DNA from: Mariannaea sp. PMI_226
Taxonomy: Eukaryota; Ascomycota; Sordariomycetes; Hypocreales; Nectriaceae
DNA: 64,000 nt
Direction of reading: 5' to 3'
Assembly: GCA_024336345.1 (NCBI GenBank)
Contig: JANFOG010000004.1
Coordinates: forward strand, 1,984,001-2,048,000
The translations under genes and the position numbers were made by a program. The notes beneath the pieces were generated by a model, which had not been told where the DNA came from, ran no database searches, and saw nothing but the letters and a program-made list of their open reading frames with translations. Below are positions 22,631 through 35,746 of the stretch, one piece after another. Numbering within the stretch: the stretch's first letter is position 1; every line of letters begins with the position of its first letter.

Positions 22631-23594
22631 TTAGTTGGCTGGCAATCGCTCCACAACCGTAGCCATTTCCTCGTCTGTGTATATTCTGAAACCCTTCTCT
22701 CGGGTCACGCTCGCGAGCTGCACGTTCTTTGCGTCTAGCTTCTCCTCCATCACCTGTTTCAAGGTCTTCAAGACCAGAGTCTCCGCGTCTGTGAGGGTCA
22801 AGGACTATTTGAAGTATTAGCTTAGCTGATCCACCCGCATACCAGAAGAAAGGAAAGGGGACTGGGTTGAAGTGTGTGCAGATTCTCACCTTATGGTACT
22901 CGTTCTGAAGCTCAGCCTGAGCACCCTCTGAGCCAGAGCCAATTGCCTTGGCGTCGTAGCGATAAAAGGTACCACTAGGCTCAGCATGGAACAGCTGGGG
23001 ACCGTCCTCATCGAATCCAGCAATGAGCAGGGCAACACCAAAGGGACGACTCATGATGGTCTCTTCGCCGTCAGCACCTTCGCCGAAGCGGAGGGCAAGA
23101 TCACAAATAGCTTGAGTGCAGGATTCGACACGGAGGGGCTCGTTGTAGTTGAAAGCGTGGGACTGGCACTCTACACGGGCGTGCTCAACCATGGAGCGGG
23201 CGTCGGCTTGGAGGCCGGACATGGCACAGCCAATATGGCGGTCGATCTCGACAATCTTCTCGACTGAGGAAGTCTCGAGGAGGGTAGAGGTGACACGTTT
23301 CTCAACGCCGAGAATGACACCTTCGGAAGTGGCGACACCGATGGCTGTAGAGCCTAGTTTGATGGCTTCGAGAGAGTATTCGACCTGGAAGAGACGACCT
23401 TCGGGCGAGAAGGTGTTGATGCCGCGGTCTGCATGATGAACCGGAAGTTAGCAAGATATAGCAAGAAACTAGGACGAAAATGCCAAGGCCAAAAAAAGAT
23501 ATAGCGGTTGAAGCTGAGGGCCATTGTCTAGCAGTACAATAGTAGACGGGAAGTAAGGGAGAAACATGCCATATTCCGATCTTGCCATAAACAT
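22631..23594 (-). CDS. PUP2: 20S proteasome subunit alpha-5 (Pup2)
   Basis: A structural alpha-ring subunit of the 20S proteasome, 245 residues, standard for alpha-5. The model is complement(join(22631..22804, 22890..23428, 23570..23594)). The N-terminus reads [20 protein letters not shown], the alpha-subunit signature. The second exon contains [21 protein letters not shown] and [21 protein letters not shown]. The first exon is only 25 nt, ends TATG, and is followed by GCATGT rather than GT. The only phase-compatible junction that restores Y-D-R-G uses a GC donor with a normal CAG acceptor, giving a 141 nt GC-AG intron. The other intron (22805-22889) has GTGAGA...TAG. The gene is divergent from the GCP2 gene. 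Identity is firm; the GC donor should be confirmed from cDNA. Confidence 0.95.
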
Positions 23595-24641
23595 CTTGGC
23601 GGTATTGATGTGTAGTAGTCCGAAGAAATCGGTTGGGAACGAGTACAGAGACTAGAAAGATGAGCCTCTAAGGAGTGCTGCGCAAGAGAGGAATTCGGAA
23701 TGGGACGGATTGAGAGAAGTCGGAAGAGAGAGGATGTTGATTGTGGTGATAAACTCGACCAAGTTGTAGATGTAGAGCGAGAGCTTCCAGTGGAGTTGGA
23801 CTTTCGGAGTTGAGTTGCTGCTAGGCAAGCAGCCCGCCTACGTAGCCACAGCCGCGTTGAGAGAGCTTCCAGCCTCAGCTCCAAGCTGGGAGGGCGGCGG
23901 GGCGGCGGGCGGACATCGTACTGGATGGTACCTTTACTTGCTTGCTTGCCTACCTAGGTACCTGGCCTAGGTACCCGCCCACCTTTCCTTGTGTGTCAGA
24001 GACTTGAACGCCACAGTCATGGATTGAGCGTGTTATTTCACCGCCACAGTCTCCAAATAACCATCCCGACTCAAAGGCCGTTGTTGACTTTACGAAGGAC
24101 GTGACGTTGCTGGTGGGCTATATTAGTTGGCGGGCGCATTGGGTACCTGCTTGATTACCACTTTCCATTTGACGGGTTAAAAGAAAAAAAAAATCGGACG
24201 TCGATAGTTTCAGGAACGTAAATGCATCTTTTAGTCCTGTTCAATTACCACTTAGTGGCTCAATCGTTCAACAGTCAACAGTGTACTTGAAGACTGGCAA
24301 TACTTCCAACATGTAGGTAACTCAGGCATCTTGGGGAGAGAGTCAAGTAGTGTACCCGGCCAAAGGTACCTAAACGCGCTATAAGCACCTGCCGAGAGAC
24401 ACGTTAATTACCTTAGGTGGAAGCGACCACCCCACCTTACAGCCAACTGCCTTTGCTGTGACGACGCGCGATTGGGCACACTTACTTACAGCAAGAGTCC
24501 CCAGCTCCCATCATACAAACAACGTCGCAACTCATCCTTTTCTTGACCGCCAACGATTTCCGACATCCACCGCCTCGTCTGGTGCTCGTTGCGCTAGAAA
24601 CTCGAGGCACGGTGCCGCCATCGCAGATGTAGCCCGCCAAC
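23595..24641. promoter_or_regulatory. Divergent PUP2/GCP2 intergenic region
   Basis: A 1.05 kb region between two start codons. It holds a GGCGG-rich block (23,891-23,912), a short TTGC repeat near 23,938-23,949 and two copies of CCTAGGTACC at 23,953-23,962 and 23,966-23,975, a 13 bp period. GGTACCT words recur near 23,928 and 24,366. These may be promoter elements; no named factor is assigned. Confidence 0.4.
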
Positions 24642-27551
24642 ATGTCCGCTTCACAACGAGCATCCTCCCGAGCCACCGCCCAAGGCGATGACCGGCCCCG
24701 CGTATCAGCTGCTCATGCCAGCAACAGCTTCAAGAGCGAGCGCTCCGACTCAAGTAAGGGGCCGTCCCCCCGTCCAGGTGCCTACGTGGGCATGCATAAA
24801 CGGACGGCTTCCGGAAACCCACGTGCTACCAGCAGAAGCGCTGACGAGCGTCGCTTTGAAGAGAGGAGGGTAACAGAGCGCACCTACGAGACGCACATCG
24901 AGCGAGTCACCAGGACTACGAGTCCGGATAGACAACGTCGAGCCGTGTACTCTGAGAGCAGCAAACCGGATCCGCCAAGACATAAGACACCTGAGCTGAA
25001 GCTTAGAGAGCAAAGAGCTGAGACCCCTCAAGGTACGAACTTTGAATCCCTCCCAAGCAGAGGTCAGACAACAAGTCTAGTTGCGGACTAACTCGAATAC
25101 AGCACCATGGAGTCCCGAAGCTACTCTCCTGCCTCACACAACCGCACCCTTGGCCTCTCGAATATCAATCCCTCCTCTTGCCTCAACAGTACCTCAGGCC
25201 CCGCAACCGAAGGCCCTGAACGAGTTGAGTCTAGAGCTACAAGAAGCTGCCATTGTCGAAGATCTTCTCTTCGTCTTCATGGGGTACGAAGGCCAGTACA
25301 TCCGGTTTGCCAAAGGCTACAACCCCAATGAGGAAAGAGACCGGTTATCGGGACCAGCTTTCAGAATACTGCCGGGGCTTGACCCCAGCCTACAGGATCT
25401 TACCCAATCAATGCTGAAAATGGCAACATACTACTCTGCGTTGGAGGCCTTTGTTGATGTTCAAAGCCGTGAGGAGTTTGGTGCTGTCAACCATGCATTG
25501 TGCGCTTCAATACGAAAGTTTCTACATGACTACCTCATCATGATTGCCCAGCTGGAGACGCAATTTCTTACAAGTGACACGTTCACGGTCCATGTGCTCA
25601 ACATACATACCTCAGGAACACGACATTTAATGCTTCAGTTGTATTCACTGGCTCTCGAGCTTCTGAAGAAGAATGCGTTACTGGATGACGAGAGTGAAGA
25701 TGAGGAAGACGACGCAGATGATTATGATAATATCCTTAAACAGCTGCAGGATGGGGGCGAGCTCATGCCAGGCAATATGACAGGCAAGAAAATCTGCAAA
25801 GGGGGGGTTGTCCTCGGACTCATCACTCACCGGCTCGAGTCAATGTCAGGCGACCCGGCAGCTCGGGCATTATTGACCTCTCTACTGCGTGATGCGAGTA
25901 AGCCTTACATGGTGATGCTCAATGAGTGGCTCCACCATGGTGGGATCCACGACCCTCACGCCGAGTTTCTGATCAAGGAACAGAAGAGTATCCGGCGTGA
26001 GAGGCTGGAACAGGACTACACCGACGAATATTGGGAAAGGAGGTACACAATCAGAGACCAGGATGTGCCGCCACAACTGCAAGGCCTCAAAGAAAAAGTC
26101 TTACTTGCCGGGAAATACCTAAACGTGGTCCGCGAGTGCGGCGGCGTCGATGTCAGCAAGGTTGTCAGAGATGTGCCGGCCTCCTTTGACGACAGCCGCT
26201 TCCTTGAAAATGTCAACAACGCCTATGCCCATGCCAACGAATCCCTAATGCAACTTCTCCTAACCACGCATGCATTGCCAGCGCGGCTACGGTCTCTAAA
26301 GCACTACTTCTTCCTCGACCCGTCAGATTACTTTTCATATTTCCTCGAGCTGGGCGCTTCCGAGCTACGAAAGCCTGTCAAGGCTGTTAACACCGGCAAA
26401 TTGCAGTCCCTGCTGGATTTGGTTCTGCGACAACCCGGAAGCATTGTTTCCATGGACCCTTTCAAGGACGACGTCAAAGTTGAGAAGAATGAGACGCCAT
26501 TGGTTCGATCCTTGCAGCGGGTTGTAAATATCACAGGCATTGAGCAAGGTGAAGCACTCCAGCCACTTGCCAACCAACCAATGGAGAATGACAAGAACGC
26601 CATTGGTTTCACATCACTCCAACTTGATTATTCAGTGCCTTTCCCCGTATCGCTCGTCATCAGTCGTAAGACTATATGGCGATACCAGGCACTTTTTCGT
26701 TATCTCCTCTCTCTTCGATACCTTGAATCTCAACTCTCCACTACTTGGCAGACCCAGACTCGCGGTGTGAGCTGGGCTCACAAAGGGCCTAACCGCAATT
26801 TGGAAATTTGGAAACGCCGTGTCTGGACTCTACGCGCCCGCATGCTTGTTTTCGTGCAGCAGCTGCTGTATTTTTGCACCGCCGAGGTGATCGAACCCAA
26901 CTGGACCAAATTCATGTCACGTCTGAAGACGAAAGATGAGAAGACAGGTTCAATGGATTCCGGGAGTGTCAACCGAACAGTCGATGAGCTGATGCAGGAT
27001 CATGTTGACTTCTTGGATACCTGTCTCAAGGAGTGCATGTTGACCAACAGCAAGTTGCTTAGGGTATGTTATTTGAGCCTGGCTCGTCGACTCTGCGCTT
27101 CCTTGACTAACTCCTTCGTGTCTAGATTCACTCCAAGCTTATGCAGACGTGCACCATCTTCGCCGCATACACAAACTGGCTTACTCGCGAACTAGAGAAG
27201 TCAGATCCGGACCTTTCCGGCTCAAACAAACCGTCTACAATGACTGACGACCAATGGAAGCGCTTTCAGGCTACCAAAGCCGCCCAGCGCATGGCCGCCT
27301 CAACTAGTCACGATACCTCCACAGCTTCCGCCGCTCCAGGTGCTGACGCTGATGCGCGAATTGATAACCTCTTTGAGATCATCCGCAAGTGGGAAAGCAA
27401 CTTTAGTCGCCATCTGCAAATCTTACTAGACGCACTTAACCACTACGCAGCTACTGAAACAGTTGTATTGTTGAGTCTATGTGCCCGACTGAGTACCGCC
27501 AATCAGGGCACTGAGTATGCAGGGCTGCGTCCCGAGGAGGAGTCCGTTTGA
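24642..27551 (+). CDS. Gamma-tubulin complex component 2 (GCP2 / Spc97 / Alp4)
   Basis: A core subunit of the gamma-tubulin small complex, which nucleates microtubules at the spindle pole body. Three exons, join(24642..25032, 25103..27063, 27126..27551), give 925 residues. Residues 1-130 are Ser/Arg-rich and probably disordered. The conserved part begins near 165 with ELQEAAIVEDLLFVFMGYEGQ, characteristic of GCP2, followed by the GRIP1 region (YLIMIAQLETQFL; GGVVLGLITHRLESMSGD; LNEWLHHGGIHDPHAEF) and the GRIP2 region (FFLDPSDYFSYFLELGASEL; WRYQALFRYLLSLRYLESQL; DHVDFLDTCLKECML). The frame is kept at both junctions (QAPWSPE and LLRIHSKLM). The acidic insert DDESEDEEDDADDYDN near 327 is a variable loop. 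Length is normal for fungal GCP2. Confidence 0.93.
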
Positions 27552-28250
27552 CCGGGCAAACCTCTCGTTTAGGGCAATGCTACTGTATCTTGGTATTTCA
27601 AAAAGTATCAGAATTTATAGATTGGTCAAGCGGGACGGACGGCCAAAGAAAAGGGAGAGGGGTAAAACCGCATGGATGGATGGCGTTGAGGCGAAGTAGA
27701 AATCAGGATCTGGCTGGCCCTTAGATACCACTGAATTGATGAATGCGAAACCTTGGTACTATCATCACTCACATACATACTCAACCTATCATTTTTTTTT
27801 ATATCATGGCTCATGTGATAGTCGCCACGTCTCGGAACTTCGTTTGTGCTGTCAAATACCCATTATAATTCATTGCAGTAGTGTATCGAGTGTATGTATC
27901 TCATCGCTCTCGCCATGCAATACCATGCCTCAAAAGACGGGCTCAGCCTCCCAATTGCCAGAAAACCTCTCGTGAGAGCCGAGTGTAAGTAACTGTTCTT
28001 GCCGATTACGGCATAAATCCCAGAAAGCCGCCCCCAATGATGCTGTACCAATTCCTCCCTCCCCTTCGAACCAACTCCGTCCCAGAGCGGAGAAGTAAGT
28101 GTATGTCAAAGCCAAAGAAAGATCAGAAAAAGGGTCTCAAAGAAAACTAAAGAGAAGGGAAATTCAATCGCGCCCAAAAAACGCCAGTAACCGAGTCTGC
28201 TGAAAACATGGCCACCCAGTCAATCGTTGGAAGTTGGGTATATTCGTCAC
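27552..28250. other. Intergenic between convergent GCP2 and SNF2-RING genes
   Basis: About 700 bp with no supported gene. A T-run at 27,792-27,800 and AT-rich sequence fit 3' UTRs. Confidence 0.5.
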
Positions 28251-31200
28251 TCATTTGAAAAGACTTCGAAGATCCATTAGCTTTTGTCGGGCCGCCTCGG
28301 CCTTGTCCAAAGCTTTGTTTTGGCCGTCCATGCTTAGACTTGCCAGCTTCTTCTTCTTTTCTTGAAGTTCGAGCATCTTTTCTTCGAAGCTGTCGCGCAT
28401 AATATATCGGATCGTTCGTACGGGCCGCTTCTGACCCAACCTGTGCACACGGTCGATAGCCTGCGCCTCCGCTGCTGGATTATACTGCGGCTCCATGACA
28501 TAAACGTTGTTGCCAGCCGTTAGGTTTAGACCTAGACCACCGGCCATGATGGAAACAAGGATAACATGGACGTTGTTGTCCTCCCTGAACCTATCCATCG
28601 CTGCAGTCCGGGCCACACGACTCATGCTGCCATCGAGTCTCGTAAAAGTGATTCCAACCGCATTCAGACCAAGCTCGATGAGGTCTAAGTGTGATGTCCA
28701 GCCGGAAAAGACAACTGATTTAAAAGGTGGCTCGGACGGGTTTGCTTCGCTAGCTGCCTTAGATTTCAAAAGATCCTCAATCAGGGCTCTAGTCTTGGTG
28801 TGCGGTCCATCATACTTGTCCAACTTCTTCTTAAGGTACTTAGACTTGGTTTTAGCTGGCCCATCATGTTCAGCATCAACATCTCGTCGATGGAGCTGGA
28901 CAAACGTATGCCTGACATAAACATGGCAGACAGGACAGTATCCAGAGGTTTCACCAGGTGCCAGCGTTTGTCTCACCCGCTCTCTGTAATTCTTAATACA
29001 CTGCCGACAAACAACGTGGAAGCAAGGTGTCATATGACCGAGAATGTCGTCTTGACCTTCGGATTCGATGTTGGAGCTCTCCATGGAACTAAGCTTCCTG
29101 TTGCATTCAATGCAAGCGTCATTGTTCGTTTCTTGCATTAACGTAAACATTTCATGAGCTTTCTGGTCGGAGAGCGCTGGCTTGTCGTCGTCCTCGTCAT
29201 CAAGGTCGATGGCCATCTCGGCAGACATCCCTTGAAGTACCTCAAGGTCTGTATCATTGAGAAGATCCTTCCCATGTGCGCATAGCAATCTGAGTCGCAA
29301 AATGGCCTTTAAGATATGAATGTAAGTATTCCCCCCTAGAGCTTTCTCATTTATTCCTGCAAGCACTCTAACTCGATCCTGTGCATTCTTGGCAAAGAGT
29401 TCGTATATGCTACGCTCCTCTGGACTGAAGTCAAGCCTGACAACAAGATCTTCGCGTGGAGGCAGGTTGATCTTATCCTTCAGGCGGCGCAATGTAATTG
29501 TATCCACGAGAACACGCAACTTTGGCACAATCTCAGGATCACATGCTTTGAATGGCTCGACGATATATCGAAGGAACTTCCCTCGGTCATGGAATGGATG
29601 AAGGCGGAGGAATGCGAGAAGTGCTGCCAAGTCATCCAAACGATTCTGTACGGGTGTACCGGTCACTGCCCAGCGCCTATCTGCTTGAAGTCGGCAAATG
29701 GCCTTGAACTGGAGGGTGGAGTGTTCCCGAATCATGTGCGCCTCGTCAAGTACAATTCTAAACCAGCCAAGCTGCTCCAAGGGGTAAAGTCCATCCTTGC
29801 CTTTCCGGCGAGAGCTAAGCTCGTTAGAGACAGATCCATAAGTGGTAATCACCAGATCGTATGTCGCAAGTTTCGCAGGATCTTTGATACGACCTGACCC
29901 ATGGTAAATATGATAGCTAAGAGCTCCAGGCTGGACATGCTGCTTGATTTGCTCTTCCCAATTAGTGACCGTACTGAGCGGACATACGAGGAGCGTAGCC
30001 TTGGCGTTTCGAAGCAAAGGGGTGAGGCTTAAGCTCGGTTGATGAGCTAGGGCATCATGTCTAGAGGGTTTCATTTCTGGAGCCTCGGGTTGGACAGGTG
30101 GCATCTGTTGCCACTGATCTGCGGCATGAGTAGAGCTGGCAATCAAGGATAGAATACTCAGAGTCTTTCCAAGTCCCATCATGTCTGCAAGAATACCCCC
30201 CCGAGTCTCTGCTGGTGGCTTGGGTTGGGTTTGCCCTGTAATCACATTGAAGAAGAGCTTCTGGCCAGTCGGGCTAGTCTTTGTTTGCCAAAAGGACACC
30301 AGATTTTTTTCTTGGTTTTGATCTTCACTAGATTTTTCTTTAGCCATCATGAAATACAAGCCTTGTTTCTGGTGCTTCAGCAGTGGCGTTGTAATCATTG
30401 CTGGCGGATCCAATTCAAGCAAATCTTCACTTCGAGTCAGAGAATCGAACACGCCCATAACTTCTGAGCGAATCTCTTCAACGGTGCGATTCGTGATGAT
30501 GGGAGTTCCTGGAGTTTGTCCATCCGTGGAATAGCTTCTAGGTGGCGGTGGGCGGTATTCCATGACGTGGGGATTTTGGACTCTGATTCCTCTCTGGACT
30601 AGGTAGGGAGCATGCAGTTTCTGGCCGTATTTGCTCAAGTGAGCTCCCACATTTCGTGCAAATTTTAGAGGCCCATACATGACAATGTCAAGGACGTAGG
30701 ACCGTGATGTAGCTTGGCCAGGTTCTTCACCAGATCGCTTGGGCTGAGGCGGAATGCGACACTCGGTCCTGAGGCGAATATTGGAATCAAGAAGAGGAGC
30801 AATAGCACGCGCGTTCGAAACTTCCACATGGCCGATAGTCTGGCGGGTATGATCATAAGCCTGTATTTTGAGAGAAGTGTCTCCGACCTGCCTCTTTAAC
30901 ACAACTTTGATTGCGGGTTGATAGGAGGGGCCCCAGACACTTTGTGTACCTGGCTTTGGAGACGGTACTCGCATGCAGCTCAAGTTTGCTTTGATCATGC
31001 CGTAACAAACTTCTTCTTCGCGCGGGTCTCGTATAACCACAACCTCTTCGTCGTCGTTTCCTAATTATGGTCAACGTTAGGGCCAAAGGAGGGAGATTGA
31101 TGAAAATATTCATACCATCGGTAAGATCAACGGTCATGGCTTGTGATGCAGTTGAGCCATCTGCTTCCCCTCTGTTTTCCTGGACATAATCGCCCAGAAT

Positions 31201-31605
31201 ACCGCTCCCACTACGAATGACAGCGGGACCGCCATCTTGTGACATCTCCCAATCCTCAGTCCTACGTCGCTTTGGTTGGGGAACATTTGACCGGTGTTGA
31301 ACGTTATTCATCCGCTCTATCCAGCCTCCCACGCCATTAACTCCGTTGGCATGCATACTTCCAGGTGTTGACGCTCGACTGGATGGGCCAGCAGAGGGGG
31401 AATCATTGGGGCTAGAAAACTGGAAGACGACCGAGTCGTTCGGGTTGGAGGTGGGCTGGGATCTCATGAGAGTTTGGGGCGCAGAAAGCTGTCGTAGGGC
31501 GGGATTTGATGCATCGATGGTATTTCGACGGTTTGGCTGAAGAAGCACAGCCGGGTTCCATGATGGAACGGCATTTGCAGTTCTGGGTGTATGGCCTTCC
31601 ACCAT
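28251..31605 (-). CDS. SNF2-family ATPase with RING finger (HLTF/Rad5-like)
   Basis: A predicted chromatin- or replication-fork-acting ATPase with a built-in E3 RING, 1099 residues, from complement(join(28251..31060, 31116..31605)). In order: a disordered N-terminus with PKRRRTED; a HIRAN-like region (about 185-265, containing AIKVVLKRQVGD and TIGHVEVSNARAIAPLLD); SNF2 ATPase with Walker A GGILADMMGLGKT at about 451-463 and DEAH box VLDEAHMIRE near 600; a RING inserted between the two helicase lobes (CIECNRKL ... CFHVVCRQC ... CPVC, about 815-875); and a helicase C lobe ending with QAIDRVHRLGQKRPVRTIRYIM. This order is that of HLTF, Rad5 and related fungal proteins acting in error-free lesion bypass (family knowledge). 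Which fungal paralogue this is cannot be decided by eye. The true ATG is taken at 31605, since the codon at 31617 is TTG. Confidence 0.88.
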
Positions 31606-33766
31606 GTCAGCACACAAAGGTTCGAAGGATGTTGATGGTAGACTTGAGGAAGCAGGGCAGGCCCTCAGAGGGGGGTTTTGACGCTCATGGAAATGTAGGA
31701 ACGGTCAAGAGGATGGGAAGTTGGAAGAGGAAAATTGAAGGGGAGGAATACCATTCGCTGCCATGTCGTGAATAAGGCCAAATCAAACGGCGGCCACTAA
31801 CGGCGTGCAGAGAACGGGTCAAACAATGCGCTTTGCAGCTCGAGGAGATATTTCGTTTACATCACAACGTTGGGCGCATCCAGATGAGATTTGGGCCTGC
31901 GAGGACCAGGAAGTAAGCTGACTGAAGGAGGGGAAAACTCAGTGTTTTGTCACAACGTACGGTAAGGTAGGCTGGTAGGTTCGAAGTCGGTAAGTTAACG
32001 TTGGTAGGTGGTGAGGTAGCTGAGGCAGCAGGCCGCGATAAGCGACTCGTTATCGGTGAGGTGGGAACGAGTGGCGGAGGGGCCAAGGTGATCAAGTGAC
32101 CAGGAGTGACTCAAGCGGGACTCCTTCCGTCAAAAGCAGAGGGGAGTGGGAGTGAGTGTGAGAGTGCAAGCAAGTACAAGTACCGGCTGTAACAGGCCTG
32201 GAACTGATCAATTAGGCCATCTACGCAAGAAACAAAGCAATCGGGATGGAGCCAGGTTGCCAATTCAAAGTTGCATCCAGGGGGGGGTTGAAAATCAATC
32301 CATAAACTTATAAATAAATAAATAAAGAGTTATGTACACCTTATGCAAAGCCTCAACTGAAGGGCACGAAGTCAGTCAACTCCAACAAGTGTCAAAAAAC
32401 CTTGCAGGCAGAGGTCATGCATGCAGACTTCACCCCCTGCGAAGGGCGGCACGTGAGCATGTCACTTGCACCGCAGATTTTAGTGTCGATTTAGTGGAAA
32501 GGTTGTCCAATCCGAGTCCACCCGTGTGTGGGCGTACGAGAGGACTGAAGTTACAGTGCTGATCATGTTTTTTAACGTTTGGTTGTACGACGAATATGCA
32601 GAATTACATAGGACGTACATCTTTCAAGGTTGAGGGGCATCTGGAGAGAACTTATCATTTTGCCCCTTGCGATGGGGTGCAAACCAAAACAGTCGTTGAA
32701 GCATCAACACTTCAACTACTACTGTACTTCGTCCATCCTCAACAGCTCTGTCGGAGGAATGCCCAGGGGTGGAGCCTTCGAGAAAAGGGATCAGGTCACC
32801 TAGTAATTATACGGACGCTGAGACTAGACCATCCAGCATGTGCAAGGAGTATATGAACGTTCGAGGCTGAATATTTTTTTTTTCAACTCAACCGAAGACA
32901 TGGCCTGAGGTGCTGCCAACACACGCGGGATAAGGTAAGGTGCCGGCTTCTCATCCCATGGCGCATCGGCAGAAGGCAGCGGGATCCAAGAAGGGACGGG
33001 GGGGACGAGCCAAAAAAAAAAAAAAAAAGGTGCAGCGCGCACCCCATGGGGCTCTTCACATGAATCTGGCAAGATAGAAGTTTTGCCTCCGAGCCTACAG
33101 TGGCCTCCGTGGTCTGTCTTTTCCATGACGCCAATGGCAGTCGATATCAAATATCCGTAAGCGGTGCCTGTAATCTGTAGATAAGAACAAGAAGGTCTCG
33201 GGCCCATGAAGCACAAACGTGCAGGCTGAGTGGCTAAGCTAAGGTACCGAGCTCAACACAAGTAAATATACAGGTCGCTTATAGTTTGTATAAAACGGTT
33301 GATTGTCAAGTTAGGTAGTTATTCTCAATATCATATTTGAATTCTTTGAGCTTCATCCAGCACCATAACCCAGTCTATTTTCAACCTAAGGCGGGCTCGT
33401 CTGCTTACCTAAGACACTTTGCCAGCCATGTCCTCTCTGGGAAGCAGCTATGGAAGGCACCAAGGTACCTTGCGGTACAGAACAGGTAGCTCCACAGCCA
33501 ACTTGGAGGAGGTATTGGCTCTCTCCCACACTTTAGGATTTGTGCCCCGCCTCAGACCAAACCTGTATTTCGACTCCCCGCCAAAACTCCAAAACCTCCA
33601 CGTCGAGCGCAAGGTGCCTCAATCCCAACAACGGTGCGCCTCCATGAGACGTTCTTGACCCATCCAAGCATCACGAGAGCCATTTAACGCTCTCCCTCTC
33701 CCCACCCCATCAACCTGCGCCCCGGTTGAAGAGGCCTCGCCTCATTTCGAAAGGCCCCCAGAAACA
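31606..33766. other. 2.2 kb divergent region between SNF2-RING gene and SRP68
   Basis: No conserved gene seen. The stretch includes the presumed promoters and leaders of both neighbours, a short AATA-type repeat near 32,307-32,327, and a 17-base A-run at 33,012-33,028. Short open frames on both strands show no domain features. Confidence 0.5.
33012..33028. repeat. Poly-A tract
   Basis: Seventeen A residues in the divergent intergenic region, flanked by a G-rich block on the left. Confidence 0.9.
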
Positions 33767-35746
33767 ATGGATATCACCAATTTCATCGTCAAAACCCGCG
33801 AACAGAGTCTTCTGTACGGCGACTACGCAATCTACCATAGCAGGCTCTCTAAAAAGCTTCTCAACTACCGCAAGAAACTAGGCATTGCCACTAAGAACCG
33901 TGGCAAGTTTCATCCCAAAACTGAAATCACGCCTGAGGAGATTGCTCAAAACCAAGGGTATGGATCATCTTTCTCCTGTAGCCAATTCCTGTTCTTTTTC
34001 GTGCCAACCTAATATCTCTCTTAGATATGTCCACCTTCTTATCCTTACCAGCGAGCGCGCTTGGGCCCAAGCTCTGAAAGAGAAATCTCAGCATTCTTCC
34101 TCCAAGAGAGGCATCACTGGCAAAGCCCGATCTCACATCATCTCCCGCCTCACCAAAGCTACCCGAGCCGCCGACAACCTTGTCGATGCTCTCTCCCAAT
34201 CCGATGTCTCGGGTGCTTCATCCATCGATATTCTTGAATCGAAGGCTTACGCTGCACTGATCCGGGGTGCGATGCTGTTCGAGAAGCAAAATTGGAAAGA
34301 ATGTCTGCCTTGTTATGCGTCGTCGCGAATCATCTATACCGCTCTGGCCTCCATTATCAACTCCAGAGACGACATCTTCAAGGAGCTCTTGAAGGAAACA
34401 ATCGACCCTTCAATCCGCATTGCTGCCTATCAACTAGAATCGACCCGATCTGTTCCAATTCCTCTCATTGCCCAACGGGCTTTCCCCAAATCTGACACCG
34501 CTCTAGTCGAGGAGATCAACAAAATCGACCCCAGCATCCTCCAGGAGGGTGAAGAAGCCAAGGAAGGTGCATCCGGTGCTAAGGCTGCCCCTAAGACCTT
34601 GACCTGGCGATCTAGGGAGGTTCCATTGGAAGATGTCGATATCGCCGTAGCGTGGGGCGAGGTGATGGACGCGAGAGAACGCCTTGTACTTAACTTTGCG
34701 GATGCCAAGGGCAAGCAACCACAAGAACTTTCCTCCGCGTACGATGAAATTTTATTGGCAGCTCAGGAAGCTGTTGACGCCACCAAGAAAGCGATTGATG
34801 AGATGAGAGCAGAGGGAATTGATCAAGCCGATCCACGAATGCAAAAATTGCAAATCATACGCACTGCTGTCAATTTCGAGATGATCAGCTGGAGAATTGG
34901 TCGTAACCGAGTACTGACTGGAAACTACGATGGCGCAACGGAAGAGTACGGCCCCCTTCGGAGACGAAAAGCAAAGGCGGATGAGCAACCGACCAAGCAC
35001 GACAAGGATCTTCCAGCAGGCAAGAAACTCAGCAAGCTCAGGGAGAAGGCGGCCCTATACTCTGGAATTTTGCAGAGCACCGACTCCATCAAAGAATTAC
35101 CTGGTGTGGCTAATGATCAGGAGTTGGCAGCTCAGATTGAATCATTCGCCAAGTACTTTGAAGCTCTCAAGTAAGTCGAATGGTAACCGCCCGTGATAAG
35201 TAGCGCAACTAACGTGTTATCAGTACTCTGTCTATTGCACGTTCCCACGCCATCATCGACAAGCCTACTAATGCTCTGGCTCTAATCCACCACGCCTTCA
35301 AGCTTTCGCAGGAATCACTATCTAATATCTCCAAGTCTCAAGAGGCAACGAGACAGGGCCCTCTGGACCTTAGAGTTGCTCCTGAAGCAATTCAGTTCCT
35401 CCACAGACTTCTCCAGGGCGAGCGTGAGCGATACCGTGCTATTGTGTATATTGATGACTTGCGAGACGATAAAAAGAAGGATGATGCCGAGTATGGAGTG
35501 AAACGACCACTGGTTGAGACACTCAACGAATACCCAATCAATGGTGCCGATCTGACTAATATCGTCGAGTACCCCCCCAAGATGGCTCTTATTCCTATGA
35601 AGCCCATCTTCCTTGATATTGCCTGGAACTATATCGACTACCCCGGCAAGGCAGCTCAGGCTCCTCCCGCCCCTGTGGAAGAAGCCGCAGCTGCACCAGC
35701 TCCACAGCAACCAGTGAAGAGGGGATGGTTTGGGTTTGGAAGATGA
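33767..35746 (+). CDS. SRP68: Signal recognition particle subunit SRP68
   Basis: SRP68 binds 7SL RNA with SRP72 in the S domain of the signal recognition particle, which targets ribosomes to the ER. Three exons, join(33767..33957, 34025..35170, 35224..35746), give 619 residues, normal for fungal SRP68. The N-terminal RNA-binding helical domain shows VKTREQSLLYGDYAIYHSRL and LSKKLLNYRKKLGI, then YVHLLILTSERAWAQAL after the first junction (NQGYVHL restored). The middle carries TPR-like helices (AALIRGAMLFEKQNWKECL). The C-terminal exon contains ENYP-type sequence replaced here by VEYPPKMALIPMKPIFLDIAWNYI, the SRP72-binding region. An Ala/Pro-rich stretch precedes the terminal RGWFGFGR. The start has context AACAATGG. 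Confidence 0.95.

Noticed and set aside
31605..31617. Earlier start for the SNF2-RING gene at 31,617
   Set aside because: The codon there is TTG; the first ATG in frame is at 31,605.
31976..31990. B-box-like word GGTTCGAAGTC
   Set aside because: It lacks the C required near the end of the box and has no upstream A-box or foldable cloverleaf.
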